Source of the DNA: Ga0077527 sp050250695
Lineage (GTDB): Bacteria > Pseudomonadota > Gammaproteobacteria > Burkholderiales > SG8-41
Assembly (NCBI GenBank): GCA_050250695.1
Contig: JBFWOE010000084.1
Coordinates: 1-13,091 of the forward strand
Length of the DNA stretch: 13,091 nt
Reading direction: 5' to 3'
In this document: positions 6,120 through 13,091 of the stretch, in pieces
Position numbering within the stretch: the stretch's first letter is position 1
Layout: every line of letters starts with the position of its first letter
The notes under the pieces: generated by a model
What the model was told of the DNA's origin: nothing
The model's input: only the letters and a program-made list of their open reading frames with translations
Databases searched by the model: none
Made by a program: the position numbers and the translations under genes

Positions 6120-7927
6120 ACACGCTGGCCACGGTTGCCGAAATCCGCGACGCAATCCGCGCGGGCAGCGTCAGCGCGCCGGATTTCCTGCGCGAACGCC
6201 TGCGCCTGCTGCGCCACCTCGAGGAACAGGCACACGACCCGGCGTGGATCTGCCTCGCCACCGGATCGCAGCTCGAAGACCAGCTCAAGGCGCTGGCCGG
6301 CCGCAATCCGGCGGACTGTCCGCTCTACGGCGTGCCCTTCGCGGTCAAGGACAACATCGACGTTGCCGGCTGGACTACCACCGCGGCCTGTCCCGACTTC
6401 GCCTATGAAGCGAAAGTCACTGCCCACGTGGTGACGCTGCTGATGCAGGCCGGCGCCGTGCTGCTCGGCAAGACCAACCTCGACCAGTTCGCCACCGGGC
6501 TGGTCGGCACGCGTTCGCCGTACGGCGCGGTGCCCAATACCTTCAGCGCACGCCACATCAGCGGCGGTTCCAGTTCGGGCTCGGCTTCGGTGGTGGCGCG
6601 CGGCCTCGTGAGTTTCGCGCTGGGCACCGACACCGCCGGATCGGGCCGCGTGCCCGCAGGCTTCAACAACCTGGTCGGCTGCAAGCCGACGCCGGGCACC
6701 GTCAGCAACGCCGGCGTGGTGCCGGCATGCAAGACGCTGGACTGCGTGTCTCTGCTGGCACTGACCGCGGCCGACGCTGCCGCGGTTTACGCGGTGATGG
6801 CCGGCCCCGGCGCGCTCAGCCCCGCGGAGCCGGTGTTCAGCCGCCCGGTGCGGCTGCGCCACGCGCTGCCGCCGTCCCTGCGCGTCGGCATGCCGCGCGA
6901 TCCGTTTTTTGTCGGCGCCGATTACCGCGCGCTGTTCGCCGCCGCCGGCCGCGACCTCAAGGCGCTGGGCTGCAGCCAGGGCGAATTCGACCTTGCGCCG
7001 TTCAGCGAAGTCGCGGCGCTGCTCTACCAGGGACCGTGGACCGCCGAGCGTTACGCCATCGCCGGCGAACTGATCGAGCGCGGCGCGCCGGGCGTCGACC
7101 CGGTGGTGGCCGGAGTGATCGGCGTCGGGAAAAAATTCTCCGCGGTCGATACTTTCAACGCGATCTACCGCGTGCGCGAACTCGAGGCGCAGACGCGCCC
7201 GGTGTGGAATGATTTCGACGTGCTGATGGTGCCCACCGCACCCAACCTGCCGACACTGGCCGACGTCGCCGCGGAACCGGTCGCGCGCAACAGCGAACTC
7301 GGCACCTACACCAACTTCGTCAACCTGCTGGGGCTGTCGGCGATCGCGGTGCCGTATGGATTCACTGCTGACGGCCTGCCGTTCGGCGTCACCTTCATCG
7401 CGCCCGGCGGCTGCGACTGGGCGCTGCTCGAACTTGCCGCGCAGTGGCAGCGCGCGCGCCACCTGCCGCTGGGCGCGAAGCTGCGTGCGCTGAAGACCGA
7501 AGACACGCACATCACCGCCACGCCCCCCGGCGCGATCCCGCTGGCCGTGGTCGGTGCGCATCTCTCGGGCATGCCGCTGCACCACCAGCTCACCGCCTGC
7601 GGTGCGAGGTTGCGCGTCGCCACCCAGACCGCACCGCACTACCGGCTGCACGCGCTCAACGGCACGCAGCCGCCGCGGCCCGGACTCGCGCGGGCGGCAC
7701 TGGGCGCGGCCATCGCGGTGGAGGTATACGATATGCCGGCCGAAGCGCTGGGCGGATTCCTCGCCGGCATCCCCGCGCCGCTGGGCCTGGGTTCGGTCGA
7801 ACTCGCCGACGGCAGCTGGGTCAACGGTTTCATCTGCGAACCGTGGGCGCTCGACGGCGCGGAGGACATCACCGCATTCGGCGGCTGGCGCAATTACATG
7901 GCGGCGGCCCACCGCAAACAGGCCTGA
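6116..7927 (+). CDS. atzF: Allophanate hydrolase, AtzF type (amidase signature enzyme with C-terminal domain)
   Basis: The enzyme hydrolyses allophanate (urea-1-carboxylate), ultimately giving ammonia and CO2 (EC 3.5.1.54), in the cytosol. It has 603 residues, close to Pseudomonas ADP AtzF. The amidase-signature domain (about 1-450) has Lys78 in VPFAVKDN, cis-Ser152 in ISGGSSSGSA and nucleophile Ser176 in GTDTAGSGRVP. The K-S-S spacing (74 and 24 residues) equals that of AtzF as I recall it (K91/S165/S189). Tyr304 and Arg312 in LYQGPWTAERYA fit the allophanate-binding Tyr/Arg pair described for this family. The C-terminal domain (about 470-603) ends in the typical FGGWRNY. That full set makes a generic amidase or Glu-tRNA amidotransferase subunit unlikely. 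The start at 6116 overlaps the ATPase stop in ATGA; the frame is open further upstream, but only inside the ATPase gene. No urea carboxylase, biuret hydrolase or AtzE/AtzD homologue lies in the window, so the allophanate source is unknown. Confidence 0.93.
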   Translation: MNTLATVAEIRDAIRAGSVSAPDFLRERLRLLRHLEEQAHDPAWICLATGSQLEDQLKALAGRNPADCPLYGVPFAVKDNIDVAGWTTTAACPDFAYEAKVTAHVVTLLMQAGAVLLGKTNLDQFATGLVGTRSPYGAVPNTFSARHISGGSSSGSASVVARGLVSFALGTDTAGSGRVPAGFNNLVGCKPTPGTVSNAGVVPACKTLDCVSLLALTAADAAAVYAVMAGPGALSPAEPVFSRPVRLRHALPPSLRVGMPRDPFFVGADYRALFAAAGRDLKALGCSQGEFDLAPFSEVAALLYQGPWTAERYAIAGELIERGAPGVDPVVAGVIGVGKKFSAVDTFNAIYRVRELEAQTRPVWNDFDVLMVPTAPNLPTLADVAAEPVARNSELGTYTNFVNLLGLSAIAVPYGFTADGLPFGVTFIAPGGCDWALLELAAQWQRARHLPLGAKLRALKTEDTHITATPPGAIPLAVVGAHLSGMPLHHQLTACGARLRVATQTAPHYRLHALNGTQPPRPGLARAALGAAIAVEVYDMPAEALGGFLAGIPAPLGLGSVELADGSWVNGFICEPWALDGAEDITAFGGWRNYMAAAHRKQA

Positions 7928-7941
7928 ACAGGAAAACGGGA

Positions 7942-8652
7942 ATGGCAAAAGTGGTCAACATCACCAAGGACGCCGGCAGCCTCGCCGACCGCGCTTACGA
8001 AGAAATCAAGAAGCGCATTTTCGATTTCGACCTGATGCCCGGCGACCGCCTGTCCGAGTCCGACCTCGCCGCGCAGATCGACGTCAGCCGCACGCCGCTC
8101 AGGCAGGCGCTGCAGCGGCTGCAGCACGAGGGTTTCGTCAAGGCGATCCCCAAGGTCGGCTGGCTGATCCCGCCGCTGAATTTCGACAAGTTCGACGAAC
8201 TCTACGATTTCCGCGTGCTGATCGAATGTTTCGCGGTGCGCGCGCTGTCTTCCTCCACCCAGGACCGCGAGGCGCTGCAGAGACTGGCCAAGGTGTGGCA
8301 TGTGCCGGTGCGCGAACGTCTTGACGATCCGGTCAAGGTCGGCGCGCTCGACGAAGCCTTCCACCTGCAGATGGTCGAGAGCACAGGCAACCGCGAAATG
8401 ATGCGCGCCTACCGCGAGATCACCGAACGCATGCGCATCATCCGCCGCCTCGATTTCTACAAGGCCGACCGCGTCAGCGCGACCTACGACGAACATGCCA
8501 GGATACTCACCGCGGTGCAGAAACGCCGTGCCGACGAAGCGCAGCGCCTGCTGCGCGCGCACATCGAGCACAGCAAGATCGAGGTGCGCAAGATCACCTT
8601 CGACATGCTCTACCAGGCGCGCAACCGCGGGCGCACCGCGCGCAAGGACTGA
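7942..8652 (+). CDS. GntR-family transcriptional regulator, FCD (FadR/VanR) subfamily
   Basis: This 236-residue protein has an N-terminal winged helix-turn-helix (about 13-77), including LSESDLAAQIDVSRTPLRQA and LQRLQHEGFV, the canonical GntR reading head. The C-terminal all-helical FCD ligand-binding domain (about 84-215) carries the metal-ligand set expected for this fold: Asp137 and His141 in DEAFH, His185 in YDEHARIL, and His207 in LLRAHIEHS. Such domains bind small carboxylates, often through the metal. The start at 7942 is chosen because of the GGA ribosome-binding core at 7931-7933 and because the wHTH then sits at its usual distance from the N-terminus. The gap to the allophanate hydrolase stop is only 14 bp, so it is probably the last gene of the transporter operon. 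It likely controls that operon's promoter (possible operator at 795-816) and perhaps the following unit. Confidence 0.93.
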   Translation: MAKVVNITKDAGSLADRAYEEIKKRIFDFDLMPGDRLSESDLAAQIDVSRTPLRQALQRLQHEGFVKAIPKVGWLIPPLNFDKFDELYDFRVLIECFAVRALSSSTQDREALQRLAKVWHVPVRERLDDPVKVGALDEAFHLQMVESTGNREMMRAYREITERMRIIRRLDFYKADRVSATYDEHARILTAVQKRRADEAQRLLRAHIEHSKIEVRKITFDMLYQARNRGRTARKD

Positions 8653-8852
8653 ACGGCAGCGCAGGCCGGCAGTGCGCGGCGCAAGTCTCGGTTGTGGACT
8701 TCGCGTTGACTTTGCGCAGCCATGTCGCCACCATGGTTTCATCTGCCGTGTGCATATTCCCCGCATTCCCTGTATTCCCCATATGAACCGGCACAAGTCG
8801 AACAGGCTGCGCGCAGGATCCCCGTGACGCGGCTGCAGCACGAGGAGTCCCG
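8653..8852 (+). promoter_or_regulatory. Intergenic region between regulator and acyl-CoA dehydrogenase
   Basis: No gene was recognised in these 200 bp. An imperfect hairpin spans 8679-8704 (AAGTC 8683-8687 with GACTT 8697-8701, extended by three more pairs around one bulged C, 9-base loop) but has no T run, so it is not a standard intrinsic terminator. TTGACT (8706-8711) resembles a -35 box, yet no convincing -10 follows at 16-18 bp. A 9-bp tandem repeat lies at 8756-8782. The dehydrogenase ribosome-binding site GAGGAG (8842-8847) closes the region. A separate promoter for the next unit is plausible but cannot be placed. Confidence 0.35.
8756..8782 (+). repeat. Three tandem 9-bp units, ATTCCC plus a variable triplet
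   Basis: Three adjacent units, ATTCCCCGC (8756-8764), ATTCCCTGT (8765-8773) and ATTCCCCAT (8774-8782), share the core ATTCCC at an exact 9-bp period. They lie 71 bp before the acyl-CoA dehydrogenase start, in non-coding sequence. They could be a regulator-binding iteron-like array or a chance slippage product. Nothing in the sequence identifies a binding protein. Confidence 0.7.
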
Positions 8853-10010
8853 ATGGATTTCAGCCTGACCGAACAGCAGCAGATGTTCCGCGATTCCGTC
8901 GCCGCCTTTGCCCGCAAGGAGCTGGCCGACGGCGCGCTGGCCCGTGCCCACAGCGCGCAGTTTCCCCACGATGTCGCAAAAAAAATGGCGGAAGCCGGCT
9001 TGCTCGGCATCACGCTGCCCGAAGCCGACGGCGGCGCTGGCGGCACGCTGATGGACGCGGTGCTGGCGATCGAGACGGTCGCCACGGTGTGTCCGCGCAG
9101 CGCCGACGTGATCCAGGAAGGCAACTTCGGCGCGATCCGCGTGCTGGCCCATTTCGCCAACGCCGACCAGAAAAAGCGCTACCTCGCGCCGCTGCTGAGG
9201 GGCGAGGAAGTCATCGCGGTGGCGATGACCGAGCCGGAAGCGGGATCAGCGACCACCGACCTGGTCACCAGCGCGACGCCGGACGGTGACGGCTACCGCA
9301 TCAACGGCCGCAAGGTATTCCCGAACCCGCACGCCGACCAGTACCTGGTCTACGTGCGTTACGGCCCCGGCGTCGGCGGCATCGGCTCGGTGATGCTGCG
9401 GCGGACCGCGGCAGGGTTCAGCACCGGCAAACCCTCGAAGTTCATGTCGGGCAACGACTGGGCGACCTTGTACTTCGACAATGTCTACGTGCCGCCGGAA
9501 GACGTGCTGCTCGGACCCGGCGGCTTCAAGAAGCAGATCGCCGGATTCAACGCCGAACGCATAGGCAACGCCGCGCGTTCTCTGGCCTACGGTCGTTATT
9601 GCTACACGGTGGCGCGCGACTACGCAATGACGCGCAGCCAGTTCGGCCGCCCGCTGTGCGAGTTCCAGGGACTGCAGTGGAAGTTCGCAGACATGAAAAT
9701 GAAACTCGAGGCCGCGCAGCTGCTGCTCTACCGCGCGGCGGTCAATGCCGACCGCGGTTTTCCGGCGGCAGACGAGACCACGGTGGCCAAGCTGATGTGC
9801 AACCAGACCGGCTTCGAAGTCGCCAACGAAGCTATGCAGGTGATGGGCGGTCTAGGCTACACCCAGGAAACACTGGTCGAGTACTGCCTGCGGCGCTGCC
9901 GCGGCTGGATGATTGCCGGCGGCTCGATCGAAATGATGAAAAACCGCCTGGCCGAAATCATCTTCGAGCGGCGTTTTTCGCAGCGTCCGCCGAAACCGGC
10001 CGCGGCATGA
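8853..10010 (+). CDS. Acyl-CoA dehydrogenase, CaiA/isovaleryl-CoA-dehydrogenase-like active site
   Basis: This FAD enzyme should introduce an alpha-beta double bond into an acyl-CoA and pass electrons to electron-transfer flavoprotein. It has 385 residues with all three domains: N-terminal helices (MDFSLTEQQQMFRDSVAAFA), the FAD-contacting segment AVAMTEPEAGSATTDL (122-137) with NGRKVF (151-156), the central beta domain, and C-terminal helices with RSQFGRPL (261-268) and QVMGGLGYT (329-337). The common catalytic Glu of the EGT motif (MCAD Glu376) is replaced: the sequence is IAGGSIEMM with Ala355. A Glu is present at 235 in FNAERIG, the position that holds the base in isovaleryl-CoA dehydrogenase. 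The RxxxGGSxEM ending resembles CaiA-type enzymes, which suggests a branched or substituted substrate. The start at 8853 has GAGGAG 5 bp upstream. The stop overlaps the next gene in ATGA (10007-10010). Confidence 0.93.
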   Translation: MDFSLTEQQQMFRDSVAAFARKELADGALARAHSAQFPHDVAKKMAEAGLLGITLPEADGGAGGTLMDAVLAIETVATVCPRSADVIQEGNFGAIRVLAHFANADQKKRYLAPLLRGEEVIAVAMTEPEAGSATTDLVTSATPDGDGYRINGRKVFPNPHADQYLVYVRYGPGVGGIGSVMLRRTAAGFSTGKPSKFMSGNDWATLYFDNVYVPPEDVLLGPGGFKKQIAGFNAERIGNAARSLAYGRYCYTVARDYAMTRSQFGRPLCEFQGLQWKFADMKMKLEAAQLLLYRAAVNADRGFPAADETTVAKLMCNQTGFEVANEAMQVMGGLGYTQETLVEYCLRRCRGWMIAGGSIEMMKNRLAEIIFERRFSQRPPKPAAA

Positions 10011-12094
10011 ACCTGGAGCAGGAGCGGCTGGAGCTGGGACGCGCGCTGTTCTCGCCGCGCACCGTGGCGCTGGTGGGGGCATCCGCCGACGCCGCGAAAC
10101 TGGCTTCGCGCCCGCAGCGCGTGCTGCGCAAACACGGCTACACCGGCACCATCATCCCGATCAACCCGGGGCGCAGCGAAATCAACGGCGACCGGGCCTA
10201 TCCCGACATCCGCGCGGTGCCGCAGAAAGTCGACCATGCCTTCATCATGGTGCCGGCGAAGGCCGTGCCCGGCGTGATCGAGGACTGCGCGGCCGCGGGC
10301 GTGAGGGTCGCGACCATTTTTTCTGCCGGATTCGCCGAGACCGGCGGGGAGGGCGCGCGCATCCAGCGCCGCATGGTCGAGACCGCACGGGCCGGCGGTG
10401 TGCGCCTGATCGGGCCCAACTGCCTGGGCATTGCCAACGTCACCGGCAACACCGTGCTCTCGGCCAACGCCGTGCTCGAAAGCGAAGTGCTGCTGCCCGG
10501 CAAACTGAGCCTGGTGTCGCAGAGCGGATCGATGATGGGCGGCACAGTGTCGCGCGCACAGGAGCGCGGACTCGGTTTTTCGAAGATGGTTTCGGTGGGC
10601 AACGAATGCGACATCGGCGTCGGCGAAATCGTCGACTGCCTGGTCGATGATCCCGACACGCAATGCATCCTGCTGTTCCTCGAGGCTTTCCGCGATGCGC
10701 CGCGGCTGGGTGCCGCCGCGCGCCGCGCCTTCGAACTCGGCAAGCCGGTGATTGCCTTCAAGCTCGGACGCTCGGCGGTGGGCCGCGAGATCGCCACCAC
10801 GCACACCGGCGCGATTGCCGGGGCCGACGACGTGGCTGAAGCATTTTTCCGCGACCACGGCATCATCCGCGTCAAGATCTACGAGGCGCTGTTCGAAACG
10901 CCGCAGCTGGTGACGGGTTATCAACCGCCCCGGGGCAAACGCGTGGCGGTGTTCACCGGCACCGGCGGCGCGGCAGCGATGGTGGTCGACCGGCTGGGGC
11001 TCGCCGGCATCGAGGTGGTGCCGCCATCGCAGCCGGTGATCGACGAACTCGCCGGCAAGGGCATCCACATCACCGACGCGCCGCTCACCGACCTGCCCAT
11101 GGGCAAGGCCGACGGTCCGGTGTATCCGACCGTGATCAGGGCCCTCTATGCTTCAGACCATTGTGACGCCATCGTCGCCGTACACGGTTCGACGGCGGCA
11201 CAGCGTCCGGATTCGGTGCGCGAGCGCACCCTCAATGCCGGCCGCGGCCCCAAGCCGCTGGCCAATTTTCTCGGGCCGGCGGCGAACGCGGCGCTGGGCA
11301 TCCTGCAGCGCGGCGGTGCCGCGGCCTTCCGCACGCCGGAAGCCTGCGCCGACGCCGTGCGCGCATATTGCGAATGGCGGGCGCCAGCCGCGCATCCCGC
11401 AGCCGATGCGGCGCTCGCCGCAAAACTGGCAGCGGCCCTGCGGCAGGCGCACGGCGCGCCGATGAATGAATTCAGTGCCGCCAGGGTTCTGGGCAGCCTG
11501 GGCATACCCTTTGCCGCCTCGCAGGTCGTGCAGGGCGGCTGCGAATCCGTCACCACCGGCTTCCCTGCAGTGGCAAAAATCCTCTCCGCCGACATTCCGC
11601 ACAAGACCGAAGCCGGCGGCGTGGTGCTCGACATCGCCGATGCGGCGCAGCTTAAAACCGGGGTCGACGGCATGCTCGCGCGCATCCGCAGCGAACGGCC
11701 GCAGGCGAAGATCGACGGCGTGCTGGTGCAGCGCATGGAAAGCGGCATTGCCGAAGTCATCGTCGGTTTCCGCCGCGACCGCGACGCGGGTCCGCTGGTA
11801 ATGGTCGGCATTGGCGGCATACTCGCCGAGCTGGGCGGCGGACACGCGGTGCGGCTGGCGCCGCTGACGCTGGACGCCGCGCGCGAAATGATCGCCGAGG
11901 TCAGGGCTTTCGCCGTGCTGCGCGGCTATCGCAACAAGCCGCGTGGCGACCTTGAGGCGCTGGCGCGCGCGGTGCAGGCGCTGTCGCAGCTGGCTGCCGC
12001 GGACGATGTGCAGGAGGCGGAAATCAATCCGCTGCTGGTGCGGCAGGACGGCGTGGTGGCGCTGGACGCGCTGCTGGTGCTGCGCCAGCCGTAA
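10007..12094 (+). CDS. NDP-forming acyl-CoA synthetase (acetate-CoA ligase family, fused alpha-beta)
   Basis: The enzyme links an acid to CoA with ATP cleavage to ADP through a phosphohistidine, or runs the reverse. It has 695 residues, normal for the single-chain form. In order it has a CoA-binding Rossmann domain (about 12-135; VALVGAS at 20-26, IGPNCLG at 135-141), a succinyl-CoA-ligase-like domain (about 150-300; SLVSQSG at 168-174, VGNECDIG at 197-204), then a second ligase-like domain (about 310-450; RVAVFTGTGGAA), and an ATP-grasp domain (about 470-695; PHKTEAGGVVLDI at 531-543, EINPLLV at 672-678). The catalytic His is His266 in TTHTGAIAG, with Glu226 in FLEAF nearby in the fold. Its frame is open upstream to about 9599, but the true start is the ATG at 10007, coupled by ATGA to the dehydrogenase stop, because CoA-binding homology begins just after it. 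The acid substrate is unknown. Some family members act in protein acetylation, but the neighbours favour catabolism. Confidence 0.93.
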   Translation: MNLEQERLELGRALFSPRTVALVGASADAAKLASRPQRVLRKHGYTGTIIPINPGRSEINGDRAYPDIRAVPQKVDHAFIMVPAKAVPGVIEDCAAAGVRVATIFSAGFAETGGEGARIQRRMVETARAGGVRLIGPNCLGIANVTGNTVLSANAVLESEVLLPGKLSLVSQSGSMMGGTVSRAQERGLGFSKMVSVGNECDIGVGEIVDCLVDDPDTQCILLFLEAFRDAPRLGAAARRAFELGKPVIAFKLGRSAVGREIATTHTGAIAGADDVAEAFFRDHGIIRVKIYEALFETPQLVTGYQPPRGKRVAVFTGTGGAAAMVVDRLGLAGIEVVPPSQPVIDELAGKGIHITDAPLTDLPMGKADGPVYPTVIRALYASDHCDAIVAVHGSTAAQRPDSVRERTLNAGRGPKPLANFLGPAANAALGILQRGGAAAFRTPEACADAVRAYCEWRAPAAHPAADAALAAKLAAALRQAHGAPMNEFSAARVLGSLGIPFAASQVVQGGCESVTTGFPAVAKILSADIPHKTEAGGVVLDIADAAQLKTGVDGMLARIRSERPQAKIDGVLVQRMESGIAEVIVGFRRDRDAGPLVMVGIGGILAELGGGHAVRLAPLTLDAAREMIAEVRAFAVLRGYRNKPRGDLEALARAVQALSQLAAADDVQEAEINPLLVRQDGVVALDALLVLRQP

Positions 12095-12127
12095 TTAACG
12101 GCGCTACAGGGTGCCGGAGGAGGACAC
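12095..12127 (+). promoter_or_regulatory. Strong ribosome-binding site before the MmgE/PrpD gene
   Basis: The 33-bp gap holds GGAGGAGG (12116-12123), a near-perfect Shine-Dalgarno sequence and the best in this window. GGAGG at 12116-12120 is 7 bp from the ATG at 12128. This decides that start over the in-frame ATG at 12137. No promoter or terminator is visible, so the gene is probably read from the upstream transcript. Confidence 0.7.
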
Positions 12128-13091
12128 ATGCAGGACATGACACCGGGCGCAGATGCCACTGCGCGCCTCGCACTACACATTGCTTCTGCACGCTACGACC
12201 GGCTTGCCGCGGGCACCGTGCATGCCGCCAAACGCGCGCTGCTCGATTTCCTGACCTGCTCGGTGTCCGGCTCGGCGATGCCGGTGTCGAAGGCGCTGCT
12301 GTCCTATTACGCGGAAACCGACGCCACGCGCAGCGCCGCGGTGATCGGCAGCAAGTCGCGCCTGTCGGCGCCGAACGCGGCGCTGGTCAACGGCGCCAAC
12401 ACCCACGGCCTCGATTTCGACGACGGGCATACCCATGCCTCGGCGCATCCGGCGGGCGCGGTTTTCCCGGCGATCCTCGCCGCGGCCGAGCAGCATGGCC
12501 GCTCGCCGCGCGACATCCTGCTCGCGGCCACCATCGGTTACGACGTGATGGTCCGCATCGCCGCGGCCATGCATCCCGGCAGCGCGCGCCGCGGCTGGCA
12601 CAACACGGCGATCGGCGGCGTGTTCGGCGCGACCGCGGCAGTGTCATCGCTGCTCGGGCTTGATGCGGTGCAGGCCCGCAACGCGCTGGGCCTTGCCGCC
12701 AGTTTCGCCGGCGGCATCCGCGAGTACCTCGACGATGGCGCGGAAATCAAGCGCCTGCACCCCGGCAAGGCCGCCCGCGACGGGCTGCTGTGCGCCGAGT
12801 TCGCGCGGCGCGGCATCACCGGTCCGGCAAAAGCGCTGGAGGGGCGCTACGGTTTTTTCAGCGTCTTCGTCGGGGGCGAGGTCAAATGGGACCGGCTGTT
12901 CGACGCGCTGGGCGGGCGTTACGAGATCGAGGGCGCCTATTTCAAACCCTATCCCTGTTGCCGCCACTACCACGCCGCGATCGACGGCATCCTCGACCTG
13001 CGTGCGCAGCACGGTTATGCGCCTGCGGATGTCGCGCGCATCGACATCGGGCTTTATGCGGTGGGCGTGCACGGCCATGATCACAAACACT
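12128..13091 (+). CDS. MmgE/PrpD family protein, partial (3' end outside window)
   Basis: The family includes 2-methylcitrate dehydratase (PrpD), cis-aconitate decarboxylase and iminodisuccinate epimerase. 321 codons are visible of a family length near 450, and the frame is open to the right edge. Recognisable elements are RALLDFLTCSVSG (36-48), the active-site loop ANTHGLDFDDGHTHASAHPA (90-109) with its Asp pair and His107, WHNTAIGGVFGA (157-168), KRLHPGKAARDG (208-219), TGPAKALEGRYGFF (231-244), and the start of the lid domain, YFKPYPCCRHYHAAIDG (271-287). All expected motifs in the visible part are present, so the gene looks functional. HPGKAA with a Lys and DFDD rather than other forms fit the hydro-lyase/decarboxylase groups but do not pick one. 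It follows the acyl-CoA synthetase by 33 bp and should belong to the same transcript. In that setting it may hydrate, dehydrate or isomerise a di- or tricarboxylate; this is inference. Confidence 0.92.
   Translation, partial: MQDMTPGADATARLALHIASARYDRLAAGTVHAAKRALLDFLTCSVSGSAMPVSKALLSYYAETDATRSAAVIGSKSRLSAPNAALVNGANTHGLDFDDGHTHASAHPAGAVFPAILAAAEQHGRSPRDILLAATIGYDVMVRIAAAMHPGSARRGWHNTAIGGVFGATAAVSSLLGLDAVQARNALGLAASFAGGIREYLDDGAEIKRLHPGKAARDGLLCAEFARRGITGPAKALEGRYGFFSVFVGGEVKWDRLFDALGGRYEIEGAYFKPYPCCRHYHAAIDGILDLRAQHGYAPADVARIDIGLYAVGVHGHDHKH

Noticed and set aside
4536..6155. Minus-strand open frame (539 codons) opposite the ATPase fusion
   Set aside because: It shows the same low-complexity composition, has no family motif, and mirrors a fully conserved double ABC ATPase.
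7444..7941. Upstream extension of the GntR regulator to 7444
   Set aside because: It would put 166 residues of out-of-frame allophanate hydrolase sequence before the winged helix. The ATG at 7942 has a ribosome-binding site and gives the family's usual length.
6035..7948. Minus-strand open frame (637 codons) opposite allophanate hydrolase
   Set aside because: No domain signature is visible; it is explained by codon bias of the + strand gene, whose catalytic motifs are all intact.
8658..8677. GCGCA/TGCGC inverted repeat just after the regulator gene as an intrinsic terminator
   Set aside because: The stem is only 5 bp with a 9-base loop and no T run follows; chance is likely in GC-rich sequence.
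9599..10006. Upstream extension of the acyl-CoA synthetase to about 9599
   Set aside because: The frame is open, but it lies within the dehydrogenase coding region, its translation is unlike any synthetase N-terminus, and the ATGA-coupled start at 10007 sits directly before the CoA-binding domain.
9857..11068. Minus-strand open frame (403 codons) opposite the acyl-CoA synthetase
   Set aside because: It is antisense to conserved CoA-binding and ligase domains and its translation has no recognisable fold.

Overview
The window reads as high-GC proteobacterial chromosome. Betaproteobacteria (Burkholderiales-like) is the best guess: a Bug/TctC-family solute-binding fragment sits at the left edge, and that family is greatly expanded there. 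The other gene families present (Dpp-type ABC transporter, FCD-type GntR regulator, CaiA-like acyl-CoA dehydrogenase, NDP-forming acyl-CoA synthetase, MmgE/PrpD) fit but do not prove it. Every gene is on the + strand. No tRNA, rRNA, CRISPR array, insertion sequence or phage gene was seen.

Region 1 (1-625) is a gene scar. The middle of a Bug-family periplasmic binding protein runs, without a break in frame, into the C-terminal half of an old-yellow-enzyme-type flavin oxidoreductase. Neither gene is complete, and a strong intrinsic terminator closes the region.

Region 2 (626-8652) is one tightly packed transcription unit: a promoter/operator region, a Tat-exported Dpp/Opp-type solute-binding protein, two Dpp-type permeases, a single polypeptide carrying both ABC ATPases (a DppD-DppF fusion), an AtzF-type allophanate hydrolase with all recognised catalytic and substrate residues, and a GntR/FCD regulator. 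Gaps are 14 bp or less from gene to gene, and two junctions are ATGA overlaps. The likely logic is import of a small amide or ureide-type nitrogen compound, with allophanate hydrolase as the last nitrogen-releasing step, under control of the local GntR protein. Nothing in the window makes allophanate, so the upstream chemistry is missing or unrecognised.

Region 3 (8653-13091) starts with a 200-bp intergenic stretch holding an imperfect hairpin and a threefold 9-bp tandem repeat. It continues as an acyl-CoA dehydrogenase whose catalytic glutamate lies at the isovaleryl-CoA-dehydrogenase-like position, an ATGA-coupled NDP-forming acyl-CoA synthetase, and a MmgE/PrpD-family enzyme cut by the right edge. 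This looks like a catabolic module for an organic acid: CoA activation, alpha-beta dehydrogenation, and a hydration, dehydration or decarboxylation step. The substrate is unknown. Whether regions 2 and 3 serve one pathway cannot be settled from the sequence; shared strand, proximity and the regulator between them make it plausible.
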